Source: Ailanthus altissimus (Eukaryota > Streptophyta > Magnoliopsida > Sapindales > Simaroubaceae). Taken from it: a DNA stretch of 64,000 nucleotides. The first letter of the stretch is position 1. Every line of letters starts with the position of its first letter. The position numbers were made by a program, and so were the translations under genes. The notes below the pieces were generated by a model that was given only the letters and a program-made list of their open reading frames with translations, ran no database searches and had not been told where the DNA came from. Below are positions 13,640-26,896 of the stretch, piece by piece. The stretch spans positions 5,518,001-5,582,000 of the forward strand of contig OX327702.1 in the NCBI GenBank assembly GCA_946807835.1, written 5' to 3'.

Positions 13640-14096
13640 ACTGTCAAAAGTATGGCTATAGTGGTTTGCTTGCTCAAGACGACAACAACGTTGTATGAGA
13701 AAGAAAGTGTTCTTGTAACTAAAAACAGTGTTTATTTATTGAGAAAGTGGTTGGAAAATTTATTAGATCGAGAGAACCAAAGAATGAAAATATGGACTTC
13801 ATTCTTCTTACTTTCTTAACACACTTACATAATTGTATTACACATTTTTATAGTCAATTCTACATACAATATTTTGGTGGGAACTTTGTAACTAATTCTC
13901 TAACAAACTCTATAATTACATTAATAATAAATATATGATTTTTCATGTTAGCTACAGCTTCCCACGTTATCATTACCACTTTAATAACTAACAACTGGCT
14001 GCATAATGTAATCTTTTACAGTAACAAATTCACACTTGCATATTGTAATTATAAGTAATAGATTAACTATTTTGTTTTATTCTCCCCCCAAGCTCA
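13640..14096 (-). mobile_element. Probable 3' LTR and polypurine tract of the copia relic
   Basis: On the minus strand, just after the end of the copia RNase H frame, a CTTGGGGGGAG polypurine tract (14096-14086) is followed by about 450 bp of non-coding DNA. This includes an AATAAATAAACACTG polyadenylation-like motif near 13740. This order (pol end, polypurine tract, LTR) is standard for Ty1/copia. No matching 5' LTR was found, so the LTR limits are inferred. Confidence 0.5.
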
Positions 14097-16370
14097 GTGT
14101 CGTTAGGAATAACATTGAGCTTGGAGCACAATTCCCTAAACTTGGTGATGACTAGAGCTTTAGTAAACACATATGCTACTTGTTGTTTAGACAGCATATA
14201 ACGAACTCTAATTTTATTATTAAGGACTTTATCTTTCACAAAGTACACATTTATTTCTATGTGCTTTGTTCTGTTGTGAAAGACTGGATTGGAAGCAAGA
14301 GCAGCTGCTCCTTAATTATTATACCATACTACTGGTATTGAGTTTAGATGAATATAGAGTTCTACAAATAAAAATTGTAGCTAAGAAATTTCTATAGTAA
14401 CAATAGCTAAAGCTCTATATTCTGACTTTGTACTTGATCTAGCAACTACTCTTTTTTTCTTTGAACTCCAAGAGACAAAGTTATTAGCAAAATAAACATA
14501 ATAGCCTCTAAAGGACTTCTTATTATCTACATCACAGCCTCAATCAACATCAGTAAATGCTGTCAAGTTCAAGCTCTTCCCAGGTTTGAAAACTAACCTA
14601 TGATACTTGGTGCCTTGAAGATATCTGAAAATCCTCTTGCAACATTGCCAATGTTGCTGTGATGGTGCTGACATAAACTGACTTAGCTTGTTTACTAAGA
14701 AAGAAATCTTACGTCATGTTAATGTGACATACTGTAGAGCTCTTATCACACTTCGATATAAGGTAGCATCTACAAACTTCTAATTTTTTTATTTGGACAA
14801 CTTAAGACCAATACTCGTGGGAGTGAGACTGCCATTTGACTTTGCCATGTTTGTTTTTCTAAGCAAGTCTATAATGTATTTGGTTTGGGACAAATGCGAG
14901 TCTTCACTAATTTTGATAACCTCTATCCCAAGATAATAGGTGAATTCAGCCAGCTCATTCAAACCAAAATCAGTGTGCAATAACCTAACTATGTGCTGAA
15001 GTTCAACATCATTACTACTGGTTATTATGATATCATCAACATACACTGATATGACAACAATATTGCCTTTGTAAGTTCTCACAAACGCTGAGATATTAAA
15101 TTTATATTTGTAAACCCTTATTTTAGTAAAGCATCTTTAAGTTTCTCATACCAAGCTCTTGGTGCTTGCTTCAAATCATAAAATGCTTTTTTTCAATTTG
15201 TAGATGTATTTCTCTTTTTCCTTGACCAAGAAACCTTGATCCATATACATTGTCTCTTGCAGATCCCTATTAAGAAATGCATTGTTCATATCCAATTGCC
15301 TTAGTTTCTACCATTTGGTAATAGCTAAACTTCTTTAACCACTGGACTGTAAGTTTCAGAGAAATCAACTCCTGGTGTCTAATGATAACCTTTAGCCACT
15401 AACCTTGTTTTATATCTTACAATGCTACCATTTGGATTTTTTTTTACTTGAACACCTATTTGTTACCAAAAATTTTGTATGCTAGATCATAGGCTACTAA
15501 TTTCCACATGTTGTTATTTATTAAGGCTTGATATTCATCATTCATTGCATCTTTCTAGTGAGAAATGCTTAAAGCCTCAGCTACTATATTGGGAACAACA
15601 TCTAACTTGTTATCATTTGATGTAAATTTGAAGAACTTGAGCTTGATTATGCATCTTGTGAATTTCTGATTTTGGTTTGAGAAGTATGGTTAATAATTTG
15701 ATTTGTCGTCTAAGTAAATGTTGAACTTTTCAGGTTTGTGTGTGGTTTGGAGGTTTTAAGAATCTGGTACTGTATTTTCAAGATCATGACAAGTATCATT
15801 TTGAACAAATTTATGATCAGAAACAAAATAGAGATTTTGATTAAGAGAGTTATCATACTAACCTGATTGAGTTTGCACTTCTTTTAAACTTGCATAATTG
15901 GAGACTATATCAACTCTAACATAGGTAGTAGATTTATTAGGAAACAAAAGATATCGAGATCTGTAAGAGTAGGTCTGACTCTTGCTAGTGGTTGTCTCTT
16001 CTGACTTGAAAAAGTTTTTATCTGACTCAAAAGAAAAATCAAACTCATGAAACACCACATATCTAGTTATATAGTATTTACCCTCAAAATTCATACATTA
16101 ATACCTTTTGTGATGTCTGTTGTACCCTATAAACACACATTTTTCTGTGTGAAAATCTAGTTTATGTTTGTGATAAAGCCTAAGATGGAGATAATAAGCA
16201 TTCACAGATATCTTAAGAAATGTATAATCTGATATATGTTTAAACAATAACTCAAGAGAAGAAACAAACTTTAATACTTATAGGGGTATTTTATTTATAA
16301 AAAAAGTAGTTATATTAAAGGCATACCACCAATACTTGAGTGGCATATGACTTTGAACAAAGAATGTTAA
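14063..16370 (-). pseudogene. Ty1/copia polyprotein relic: integrase end, reverse transcriptase, RNase H
   Basis: Reading the minus strand from 16370, broken frames contain the end of the integrase domain (KCVFIGYNR, then YYITRYVVFHE). The reverse transcriptase follows, with TPGVDFSETYSPVVK, an AFLN/DLQE segment, AFYDLKQAPRAWYEKL and the active-site box SVYVDDIIITSS (about 15050). Then come the copia RNase H landmarks SKKKRVVARSSTKSEYRA and IRVRYMLSKQQVAYVFTKA (14210-14150). Multiple in-frame stops and frameshifts interrupt it; gag, protease and most of the integrase are missing upstream. It is an inactive, 5'-truncated copy. The longest surviving frame is the 97-codon RT piece at 14789-15082. 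Confidence 0.93.
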
Positions 16371-18016
16371 TCGTATTTAAAAAATATATTTATATTTTAT
16401 TTATATTTTTTTATTTTAATAATGAATGTAAAGTCATGAAAATCTATGTTCTATACTCTTTTTTTTTTTTTCTAAGTCTTGGTCAAATTTGATCAAAACA
16501 ACAGTGGAAAAGTAAGAGCCACCAAGGCAGTTGGTCCACCAAATTACGAGCAGCGATCGACGTGGTGAAGGATGGAGACTGGAATACATCCAATAAAAAT
16601 GGGGAAAAAAAAAAGTAAAATGGGTTCGACGTTGAGTTGCCTTAACACTTAACTCTATGCCCTGCCCATTGTACGAACGTTATTTGAATCAGATCTTTCG
16701 GTTGGTTCTGATAAATATAATTAGATTACTTGTTAACAAAATCGTAATTAGAGTTTTGCATTAATTGCATGCAGCCGTGTTTACTTCTTATCAAGTGCAA
16801 TCATCTCTTCTTTTGCTTTCGAAAATCGAAATCATGTGTTTATTTATACCTTTTTTTAAAAAAAAAAATTTGTTGTCAACGAGAAAGTTTTGATTTTATT
16901 TTAGTTATAAGATTTAACCTCGCATGCTGTGACGCATTAACTATTTTGAAATTTTGAAATCATATGGACATGCATAGTTTAAAGAAAAAGAACTAAAAAA
17001 TCACACCTGAAATCATTGTTGTTTTCTTTTTTATTTTTTATTTTGAAAAATGAAATCATTGTTGTTAATCATAGAAGTCTTCTGTTTTAGATTGAATTTA
17101 TTATTGAATTTTTGTTCACCGAATACATTTTCTCATCCCCATGTGTTGATTCTAGTTTTGACATTTGTTAACTTAAAATTTTTATTAAAAAAATGATAAA
17201 ATATAATTAAAATGGTAATTAAAGTGTAATTTAGTACTATCACATTTTTTTAATTAATATAAAAATTTTGAATTAAAAAAACAAATTACCCTCCTCAGGT
17301 CTCACAAAAATATATATATATATAATTAAAGTGCATCTAACTTAAAAATCAATAAAAAAATTCACAAAATATATATATATATAATTAAAGTGCATGTCAA
17401 ATTATTATTGACTAGAATCCATTACTCACAAAAGCAAAATTATCCCATAATTTTTTTACAATAAAAAAAAGATAAAGGTCATCAGTTATAATAGTAAAAA
17501 TTTAATTTAATTTAAAAAAAAAGTAAAATAATAGTCTTTCCATATTATATAAAATCAAGTCAAATATTCATCCACTGCTTTTCAAAATAACACTCATTAT
17601 TGTATTCACCAACTTGATCAAACATAAATAATAAAAGAAAGAAAAAAAAAATCTAGACCCTATAGTTTAATTTAAAAGATAATCTTATTTTTATTTTTAG
17701 AATTATTCAAAACATTTATTTTTGTTAAAAAAAAAAATTAATTTTTTCACTACTTTTTACTTTTTTTTAATACTCCTTTAGATGAAATAATATTATAATT
17801 AATGTAGATCATAAAATTTTTAATACGATAATAGTAATAGTAAGTTAGAATTTTGTTGTCGTCATTTTTTTAGATAATTTTAAAAATAAAAGAATAAAAT
17901 TATATTTTAAATTAAAATTTTAAATATATTTATTTTTAAAAAGATAAAAGAGACTTGAGAGAGAGCACATGATGTTAAGGGTAAATTCGTCAAAATAAAA
18001 TTTAAACAAACAATAA

Positions 18017-18050
<34 letters not shown>

Positions 18051-20165
18051 ATACTTGGGGCCATTGATAACGGCAAATAACGAGGAAGGGGCACACCGCA
18101 CACATTAGCACATGGCAAATAGCAAATTGGATCCTTACAGGGTCAATGGTCGTTATTGCCGTCGGACCGACCCCTTCCTTGTAAAATGGGATATTATTTG
18201 GGGTTAAGATTAAGCGAATTGGGACAGTGGAGTTAGTGGTTATGATTTTAAGTTAAAAAAAAAAAAAAAAAACCGTTCGCAATTCGCAATTGCTGCAGAC
18301 ATAAAACGGCCAAGGCGGCTTATTCAATGTGATTTTACGTGCCCCCGTAATCCCAACAAATCTCATCACCTTTTTTAGCTGTACCCATCAAACATTTTTA
18401 AAAAAAAATTCTAATTCTAATTCTAATTCAAATAAAAATAAAAATTATTATTATTATTATTTTGCTTCCACGCATTACTTCCCACGGGTCTCTGGCTCCC
18501 TCATTTGAATGGAAAGTTCAGATGATTTGGATTTGCACGACTGGTTGGTGTTTGTTCACACGTTGTTTACACGATGCATTAACATTTAATTTTCTTAATT
18601 TTTTTTTCTTTAAATAGAAACTCCTAGAATTTTCGTCACTTTCCCTCATTGCTATTTTTCACCAATTCTTTTTTTTTTTTTCAGGATCCTGATTGGTTTT
18701 TGTATAGAGTGATAAATTTTAATAGTATCTGAATATTTTATTATTTTAAATAATTTATCAAATAATTATTAAATAAAAAATAATATAATATTAGCAAAAT
18801 TAATTATTTTAAAAATTCTTAAATATTGTACTAGAATGATTGCTTTAGCGATAAATTTTGTGTACTATTAAACTTTAACAAATATTAAAATTATTTTTTT
18901 ATTTTTTTATTTTTATGAAGAGTTTATAATGCGATAAAAGTATGCATACAAAAAATTGATGTAATATAGTTAAAAGTAATATCAATAATAATGTGTATTA
19001 AAAAAATTATTGAAATATCATTTAGAATGAAAGAATATTGAGATATCACATAACAAATATAATATTAATCTTTTGTGTATAATTTTTTTTTTTAATTTCA
19101 TCTTTATTGGCCTAGATTTTTTTAATGGGTTTTGTAAGAGTGTTAGGTCAACCATTTTATTAAAAACAAAGTTTTTATTCTAATCTTATAGGTGCAGTAA
19201 TACTTGGCAAATTTTGTTCATATAACATTAGATGCTAGGCATTTTAATTGATAATTCACTCACATGAGATTGTGAAAGGCTTTTAGTTGTATATTTATAT
19301 AATGAAAAAAAATTTATTATCTCTTTTTTTTAAAATTAAAAATAGAACAACAATGAGCATTTGAGTGCTTGCCTAGGCGGTGGCAAGCCCTGTATATCTT
19401 CCTTGTCTTAGTTAGACGTTTAAATCTTGTCAAAATGTTAAAGTTAATTTTTTTAAAAAATCTTTTATAAGAGTATTTATTTCTTTAATTACGAGGGTTA
19501 TTTAGTTTGAAAATTTTATTATTTTTTTATTACAAAAGTTATTTAATTCAAATATTTATTAATATATAATTAAAATAACTATTTTTCATATGTGGAGTTT
19601 TATTCCTCCATTCACGAGAGTTATTTAATTTGAGATTTTTATTAATTTTTTATTTTTAATAATCATTTGATCGACACATTTATCTCGATGATTATACAAG
19701 TTTATGTACCTTTCATTTCTCATATATAAATTTATTATTTCTCTATTTGTAAGAATTATTTGATTCAAATATTTATTAATAAGTAATGTAATATTATTTT
19801 AATAATTATACAAATTAATGTACCCTTAAAAGAAAAACAATGAATAACGCTTTAAGACTTTAATTTGATTGTGTTCAAAGGTTGTGAATAGCACATTTCA
19901 AGTACCCAGCATATATAAATATATATATATATATAAAGCATATGGAGATTCCTAAAAGGCTACAGCCACCGAAAATAAATACCATCACTTTACAGATTTT
20001 TTTTTTTATAAAAAAAATCAATTGTCCGATTAGTCAATTACTTGCACGACAACAATATGAAATTACAATTGCATACTTAGAAATATCCAACACTTATTTG
20101 TAAAATTCTTTAAATTAGTGGAGTCCCCACAATCCCATTTGTTCAAAATTGGATTTGCCCCTACC

Positions 20166-20203
<38 letters not shown>

Positions 20204-21048
20204 ACTACTTCTGCATTACAAATAAATTTATGAATTTTGAGCTCTATTATTATCATACACATGTTGTTATTCAACAATGCAAATATTCGGATGAGAAATT
20301 GAACTAATTGTTAATTAAGACGCCAAATTTGAATAACTTAGTGTTGAATTATTAAGAAAATTCGGGTTTTGTAAAATAATAAACACAATTCAGCATATGT
20401 TCATTTGATTTAGAGAAAAATTGGTTTATCAAATTAATTTGGAAATTGGTTTGTCAAATTTGGATAAATGGAAATCACTATCTTTAATATACACAACATT
20501 GTGTTTAATATACGCAACATTACTATGCGGGAAGTGTTTAAAACTAAATTGTTCTTCTCGGTATGAGTCTTCAAAATCTCATTAAATATATATAAATCAA
20601 TTAATTCAATCCAATCCAATCAGTTTTCATTTATGATTTTAGTAGATTGCATTGTGCGTAAAATAACCAACAATAATGCGGACCGTTCAAATGTAAAGCT
20701 GTTGACTTCATTTACATTACAGCTATAAGAATAGATTAATCTATTGGGTAGACTAACCCATTGTATTTATATATCCAAATGTCCCCTATTTTTAACTAAT
20801 ACGTAACAATTCAACACAAAAGAAAATCAAATGAAAAATTACCATAAATGTATATTAATTATTTTAAAAAATTATTCTTATATGTATGCATTCATTTCTA
20901 TGATTTTGGCTCAAGTCCAAAATTTATAGGTCTATTATAGTCCACCAGTAGACCCATCATACGAGTTCCTAAAATTTTGATTTATAAAAAAATATTTTTG
21001 GTCATAAGCCCTCTAAAATGCTGACCATGTAAACTCTCACAAAGGCTA
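16371..21048. other. AT-rich intergenic DNA with microsatellites
   Basis: No gene is supported over 4.7 kb. Simple repeats: (TA)n near 17311-17322 and 17368-17382, which sit in two short copies of a TATATAATTAAAGTGCAT segment; (ATT)n at about 18017-18048 and 18445-18461; and (AT)17 at 20168-20201. A GC-richer island at 18055-18350 contains an inverted pair, AACGGCAAATAACG and CGTTATTGCCGT. A 61-codon open frame at 20434-20619 is not recognisable. Confidence 0.45.
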
Positions 21049-21830
21049 ATCACATAAGCCCTTATAAAGGTCGAACACATAAGCTTTTCAAGAGGTTGAA
21101 CATCCCTAAAAAACAAACGAGAATATATTTATCCATCATTAATTGAGAATTCACACCGCTCTTATCCCTGAGAACTCCTAAGTTAGATAAGTCAGAATTA
21201 TAAAATGACTCAATGTGGCACAATCTTAAAGGGAGTCTATGTGTCATAAATTAAACTTTAGCAAGTCTTTATAACCTAAAACTTATACAAAAAGGCTAAA
21301 TAGTAAAAAATGAGAGGGGGAACCTTTATCTAGAGAGCCATCATTTGGATATTCATCTTATTCTTCTTCATCTTTTGAGGACCTACCCTTATGGCTCCAT
21401 TATAACCCTTATAGTTATATTGCAGTCCCATAGCTCCTTTACAACCCCCAAGGCATCATTAAGGTCTTAAGGCTCCATTATTAGAGAATAGATCTATAAT
21501 TATTTTGATTCGTTGTAAAGATGGCTGTAAAAATATTATTTGATAGAGTATTTTTTTAGTAAGTTAAACAAGCTTGGTGAAGTGAATATAGGATTATATC
21601 GAATCAAATCACTATATTTTTACCTTTGATTGTGAGTGCCTTATTTGGATTGATATGTGATTATCTTATTTGGATTAATCTTGAATGAGTTTGAAGCTGA
21701 GAAAGTCCAATAAATATCAAATACTAGTCATCTTAGCTCAAACCTCCGAGAGGCTCAATCCATTTATTGTTCCCAAGAATAAACAAATTCAACTTGTGGG
21801 CCCAAAGGTTCCTAAAATTTGAGATCAACA
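21049..21830 (+). mobile_element. 5' LTR of a gypsy-like non-autonomous element
   Basis: About 780 bp that match 22648-23197 in the same orientation. Shared blocks include CATAAGCCCTT/GTAAGCCCTCC starts, AAAATATTATTTGATAGAGT, TTATTTGGATT and CCCAAGAATAAACAAATT-type ends. The left copy has about 190 bp in its middle that the right copy lacks. The end GAGATCAACA runs straight into GTTTGACATCGTTTGTGAGA, a decayed form of the GGCGCCGTTTGTGGGA sequence that follows many plant gypsy 5' LTRs. Confidence 0.75.
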
Positions 21831-22647
21831 GTTTGACATCGTTTGTGAGAATAGAACAGAAAGCATGAAAGGCCATTAATCGAAGCAAATAAGTTGACCA
21901 CCAGGTGCATGACCAATCACGACAATATGTAAAATCAACAATTGATTGAGAAGAAAAAGAAGCAAGGTTGCCTGTGTGTATTTAAGCACGTAAAGATCGA
22001 GTAAGAAGAAGCAAGGGCGACAAAAATAAATGCCTGAGAAAGTCATCGTCTTAATCAATGGCCATTACAAAGTACTTAGAGGAGTTAAATCATGTATATA
22101 CGAGCCTGAGCATGCAAAGACAAACAGTCGAAGAATCACAGGATGCCAAACCTCTCAAAAACACTATTCCGAGACTTCCAAACTTATAATTTCAGTTGTT
22201 TACATCTAATATCATCATAAGCAATTATAAGCGCTTGAATTTTCTTATTCAATGCATCTTATAATTGCCAGTCTCATAACCAAATATACTCTGTGAGTTG
22301 TTGGCTGAAGTTATTGTTCTAACACTTAGATAAATAAGGTGGATAACCTATCAAATAATCTACCATGCCCAGCACTCAAAATGCACAAATGTACACTCAA
22401 GCGTATTTAGGCTAAGCACTCAAACTTTAAAGAACATATGTCCAAAAAAAACACTAATGCCAAAAACACACAAGCAGTAAACGAAAAACATGAGGAATGA
22501 AGAACAACAATAAATAGACACTTACTTATATGAAGTTTATTGAAGATAAAAAAGATTATCACATAAAATGCAGAGTTTCTATCTCTTCAAATCATTGTAG
22601 CCTCTTTCTACAAAATTCACCAAATCACGTAAACACTCTGAGAGGAA
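21831..22647 (+). mobile_element. Internal domain of gypsy-like LTR-LTR relic (no coding)
   Basis: Lies between the two LTR-like repeats. It starts with the decayed primer-site region and an ATGAAAGG, but no gag, protease or polymerase motifs follow. A purine-rich GAGAGGAA at 22640-22647 stands directly before the right LTR's TGTGTAAGCC start, the correct place for a polypurine tract. The size (about 0.8 kb) makes this a deletion derivative or a TRIM/LARD-like non-autonomous element. Confidence 0.65.
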
Positions 22648-23197
22648 TGTGTAAGCCCTCCAAGAAGTCGAACGCGTAAGCCCTCCAAAAGGTCGACCAA
22701 CCTCGAGAAGCAAATGAGAAAGTATTTCTTCACCACCGAATAAGGACTCGCATTGTTTTTATCCCCGAGAACCTTAGAGTCAAAGAGGAACCCACTCTCA
22801 TAGCTTCATTGCAACCTTTATGGCTTTATTACAACTTTCATGACTCCCTTACAACTCCTAAAGCATTATTAAAACCCTCAAGGCTCTATTATTAAAGGAT
22901 GAATTTGTAATTATTTTAATTTTTTATAAAATTGACTATAAAAATATTATTTGATAGAGTATTTTTAAGTGAGCTAAACAGGATTGGTAAAGTAGTTGTA
23001 AGTTCACATTGAAATAAATCATTATAATTTTGCATTTGATCGTAATTGCTTTATTTGGATTATTTTGTGATTACTTTTTTTGAATTAATTTTAAATAACT
23101 TTGAAGTTTAGAAAATCAAACTTACATCAGTGGTTATCTTAACTCAACTCTTCAAAAAGTCTGACTCATTTTTTATTCTTAAGAATAAATAAATTAG
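22648..23197 (+). mobile_element. 3' LTR of the same gypsy-like element (shortened)
   Basis: Begins TGTGTAAGCCCTCC and follows the left LTR collinearly up to AATAAATAAATT, missing the left LTR's last 40 bp and an internal segment of about 190 bp. Visible divergence from the left LTR is substantial, so the insertion is old. Confidence 0.7.
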
Positions 23198-24594
23198 GTA
23201 GATATTTTCAAAATGCAGGGTTAATAGTAAAACCTTCCTTTTCTTAAATTAAAAGAAATAAGTATGTTTTCTACTTTATTAGATTATAAAAAAAAAATCA
23301 TCAATAATTATTGTGAGTCAATCAATAATTAAAATTTGTAAATTATCAATAATTGCATTAAACATTTGCAAGTTAATCAATAATTATCAAATTAAAATTT
23401 TTATTAATTGGATGAAGGGTTAGCACTTAAAGATTCTTTAGGATTATGATGGAAATATAACGACAAAATTGTTGCCAAGTTGTTGCCGTTTACTTGGCCA
23501 GAATATTGAAAATTTTAACTTGACTTCGAATTGTCGGGCACTTCTGTTTTGCTGAGTAAGCTCCAAGAGTTGTCGGGCACTTCTGTTTAAAAATTAAAAA
23601 TTAAAAAAATCTGGAGGTTGTGGTGCAACTAAACCGAAATCTGGAATAAATCGAATGCAATTTGGGTTCATTCCGTCATTGTCATGAACATGAACGTGAA
23701 AATGGTTACTAAAGATTTGTACATTTTCGAATTCTAGAATGTTTTGTTTTTGAGTCGGTGGCTTCGACAATTAAGCAAAGCTAAATTGTCAATTTCTAGG
23801 AAACTGCTTGGTTCCCTTATTTGTTTGGATTATTAACATTATCATATTTTAATAACGATTTTAATTTTAATTATATTGTTATTTATCTATTTATTTGAAA
23901 AAGATGTAAATATCTTCACAATTTTATTATATAAATAATTATAATATTTTAAAAAAATGAGAATATTTTTTTTAATTAGTGACACATGAAGATATTTTTT
24001 TATTTTTACTAATAAAAAAAAATAATAATATAATTAAAATTAAAATTATTATCAAAATATAATTTGTGTCAACTTTAGAGTGACTGTTAATATTCGTATT
24101 TGTTTGAGACTTTTATATATTTTGTAAAGAAATAAGTTATTTATTTATTTTTAAAAGAGTGAGAATCGAATTTAAAACTTCTAAGTTAGCGAAAAAAATA
24201 CGTAACAAACTCTTTACCTAGATTATTTAAGTAAATGCGAGAAAATAAGTTATTAACTCCGATATAATACATATTAGTTTGTTTATTTTTATATTAAATC
24301 AATTGGCGAGTCTCATATTTTATTATTACAACGTTTTGTGTTTAAATCGTTGCGAGATTGTTCTTTTTTTTTTCTCCACTTAAAATGGATTGAGTTTGAA
24401 TGTTTTATATATAGTTCATTAATTAATTAATAGCTAAGATTTTAGAGCACACTACTAAAATTTAATTACGATTTGGTTTCAATGTTCACGCTCAATTTTT
24501 TTTAAAAAAGCTGACACTTTATATCATAATTAATAAAATACTTGGATAAATTTTAAAGGCATCGAGTTCTCGGAGTCGTTCCGCTGACCAAATT
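23198..24594. other. AT-rich spacer upstream of the UVR/NTF2 gene
   Basis: No gene is seen. A short direct repeat, GTTGTCGGGCACTTCTGTTT-like, occurs twice at about 23535-23550 and 23568-23590. The remainder is AT-rich spacer. Confidence 0.4.
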
Positions 24595-24682
24595 GAGGCC
24601 CAATGGATTCCAACCTAAGATGGAATAAATGGAGCCCACAACTCCAACAATCATGCCCAGCTCAGCCCAGCCCAGCCCACCT
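24595..24682 (+). promoter_or_regulatory. Cluster of GCCCA/TGGGC (site II type) elements in promoter
   Basis: GGCCCAATGG, GGAGCCCACA, TGCCCAGC and a tandem CAGCCCAGCCCAGCCCACC lie 100-190 bp before the start codon of the UVR/NTF2 gene. TGGGCY (site II) motifs, bound by TCP factors, are common in promoters of plant housekeeping and organelle-protein genes. The regulatory role here is inferred from position and motif only. Confidence 0.55.
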
Positions 24683-24787
24683 TAATTTCCCCTAAACTAA
24701 TCGAATCTTCCAATTTCAATTCGTCCCTATCTTCTGTTGGATTCGCTTTGAAACCCTCACTCGAAATTTTCTGATCAGTCTGTAACG

Positions 24788-26271
24788 ATGTCGTTTCAGG
24801 GATCCAGCTTCAGCTACAACGTAACTTCTTGCCCCATATTGAATTTCGATTTAAGCACTTCAGCAATTATTATTATTATTTTACATTTAATTAGGGATAA
24901 AAATCATGCTTTTCTTTGTGTTGGTACTCGAATATTCATTGATTTTTATTTTTCATTATATAATTATATTGTTCAAAGCATGTTTTATATTTTGATTTAT
25001 TGGCTTAAAATGTTGTAGGTGAATGTGATGAATGTCAAAGCTGTTAAGTGCATGTCATCGTTATGCATTAACAGTTTGAGGAGCCATCATAGCCTGTCTC
25101 AACCATCCCAAAACCAACGCATTGGAGGTTTAGCTGGTTGTTCTGCAAGAGGGGGCACAATCAGATTCATGGCTAGTCAACCGCTGCTTAGGTTGCGAAT
25201 CCCGTGAGTTTCTTAACTTTGTCAGGATGATATTTTTATGTGCTTGTCAATTGACTATCAATGCTCGTATCTTCTACTTTAAAGACCACAAATTTTGTTG
25301 CTTTCTTTGCTCCCATTGCTACAAGTATAGTATTTAGTTGCTCAGTATGTCCTGGTTATTGTTTAAAATCTGTTCGTTTTGATTCATTGATTTTGCTATT
25401 GGTAATTCCAATTACTGATAACGGTATTGATCATGTTAGGTATTTAGGTCTCTCTGCCATGTCTTACATAATGCTGTCCAAAAACGTACGTTATGAGTTC
25501 TTTTGGAACCTTCGTATGAATTTGTGTGAGGTTGCCTTGTTCTTAAAGGTTGAAATAAGATTCCTTTAAGGCCTTATATTTTCTTAAGACTCTGTCCTTA
25601 ATGCCATCGGCATTACTGTATCTCAATAACCTTTCCTTTCTATAATATGCTTTCATTTCAAGCAGAATCTAATTATGTACTAATTTAGTGCGGCACCATT
25701 TGGACGAGCTTCTGAACAGTTGTCATTAAGACCATGTCAAGTGAAAGAATGTGATGATACAGAGGGAAACTTGAGTGGTGAAAACATTATGTTGGATGAG
25801 GAAATCCTAAAGCGAGAACTACAGATTGCCATTGAGGAGGAAGACTACGCCCAAGCGGCAAAAATTAGAGATAGCCTTAAAATGCTTGACAAGGATATTG
25901 AAACTTCAGTGTTGGCAGCAAATGCTCGGTTTTATGATGCATTCAAGAACGGCGATCTTGCCACCATGCAGGGCCTGTGGGCAAAAGCGGATAATGTGTG
26001 TTGTGTGCATCCAGGGGCTAGTGGTATATCCGGTTATGATCAGGTTATGGAAAGTTGGGAGGTTGTGTGGATGAATTATGAATTTCCGCTGGCAATTGAG
26101 CTGAAAGATGTTCATGTTCATGCTAGAGGGAATGTAAGGTACGTTACTTGCATTGAATTTGTAAGGACAAAGGGCAGCAGCTGGGGTGGACAGTTTGTAA
26201 CAAATGTGTTTGAGAGGATTGATGGTCAATGGTTTATCTGTATTCATCATGCTTCACCAATTGACTTGTGA
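24788..26271 (+). CDS. UVR-motif plus NTF2-like domain protein, probably plastid-targeted
   Basis: Three exons (24788-24820, 25019-25203, 25689-26271) join in frame to 266 residues. Residues 1-75 are rich in Ser, Arg and Gln and low in acidic residues, as expected for a chloroplast transit peptide. Residues 109-140 (LDEEILKRELQIAIEEEDYA then AQAAKIRDSLKML) match the UvrB/UvrC (UVR) helical hairpin, a protein-protein contact motif also found in plastid Clp-associated proteins. From about 148 to 262 an NTF2-like fold follows: ANARFYDAFKNGDLATMQGL, WAKADNVCCVHPG, GYDQVMESWE, and the final FERIDGQWFICIHHAS. Arabidopsis has the same two-domain layout (At3g09250 type, from memory). No catalytic residue set is claimed. 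Splice sites are GT-AG; intron 2 is phase 2. The gene is convergent with the DUF3527 gene. Confidence 0.88.
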
Positions 26272-26896
26272 ACTCAGCAAATCATGGCACAGATGACTAT
26301 TGCTGTTATTGAGATTTGCAGTTTATATAATGTAAATCCAGGCAATCGTCTGCAGAAAATTTCTTTTCAAAATTTTGTAAGGTCATAAGATGCCTTTAGA
26401 TGTCTCTCATAATTAACCATAGCAGACTTGCTCCTTGTCTGATCAAATTCATTGTGAATATCTATAAAACCAAAATGGTTCTTTGGCTGGTTTGTGCAAG
26501 CAAAAAGTATATTTTACCACATGAATTATGGAAAATGCTGGAATATCAATATACATCATCAAGGATTTGCGAACTCACTATCTTACGATGTTGAGTTGTT
26601 TATTGTATGACATTATTTTCTTTTTACAAGGAAAATGTAGTTGGAAAATGTGGCAACTCAACTACAGTGCAATTGATAAAAATGAAAACAAGCATATTGC
26701 ATGAGTTCTGAGAGGCAGTGTCAAAAACCTTCTTTGTCAACTCCGTTGCATCTGTTGCTTCTCATTATGTACAACAGCAGTTGATCGCGAATAAGAGACG
26801 TAATTGAGGAATTAAGCTGCTGCTATATGGCTAACTGAAGATCTTTGAAAGCTGTACATGGAACTGATACGCAAAATTACACCCTTTGATAAGAAT
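26272..26896. other. Convergent 3' region between UVR/NTF2 and DUF3527 genes
   Basis: This 625-bp stretch lies between two stop codons of convergent genes and should hold both 3' untranslated regions. Short open frames here are not supported as genes. Confidence 0.6.

Noticed and set aside
25906..26250. 114-codon minus frame opposite the UVR/NTF2 gene
   Set aside because: Antisense shadow; the plus frame carries the recognisable domains and splice sites.
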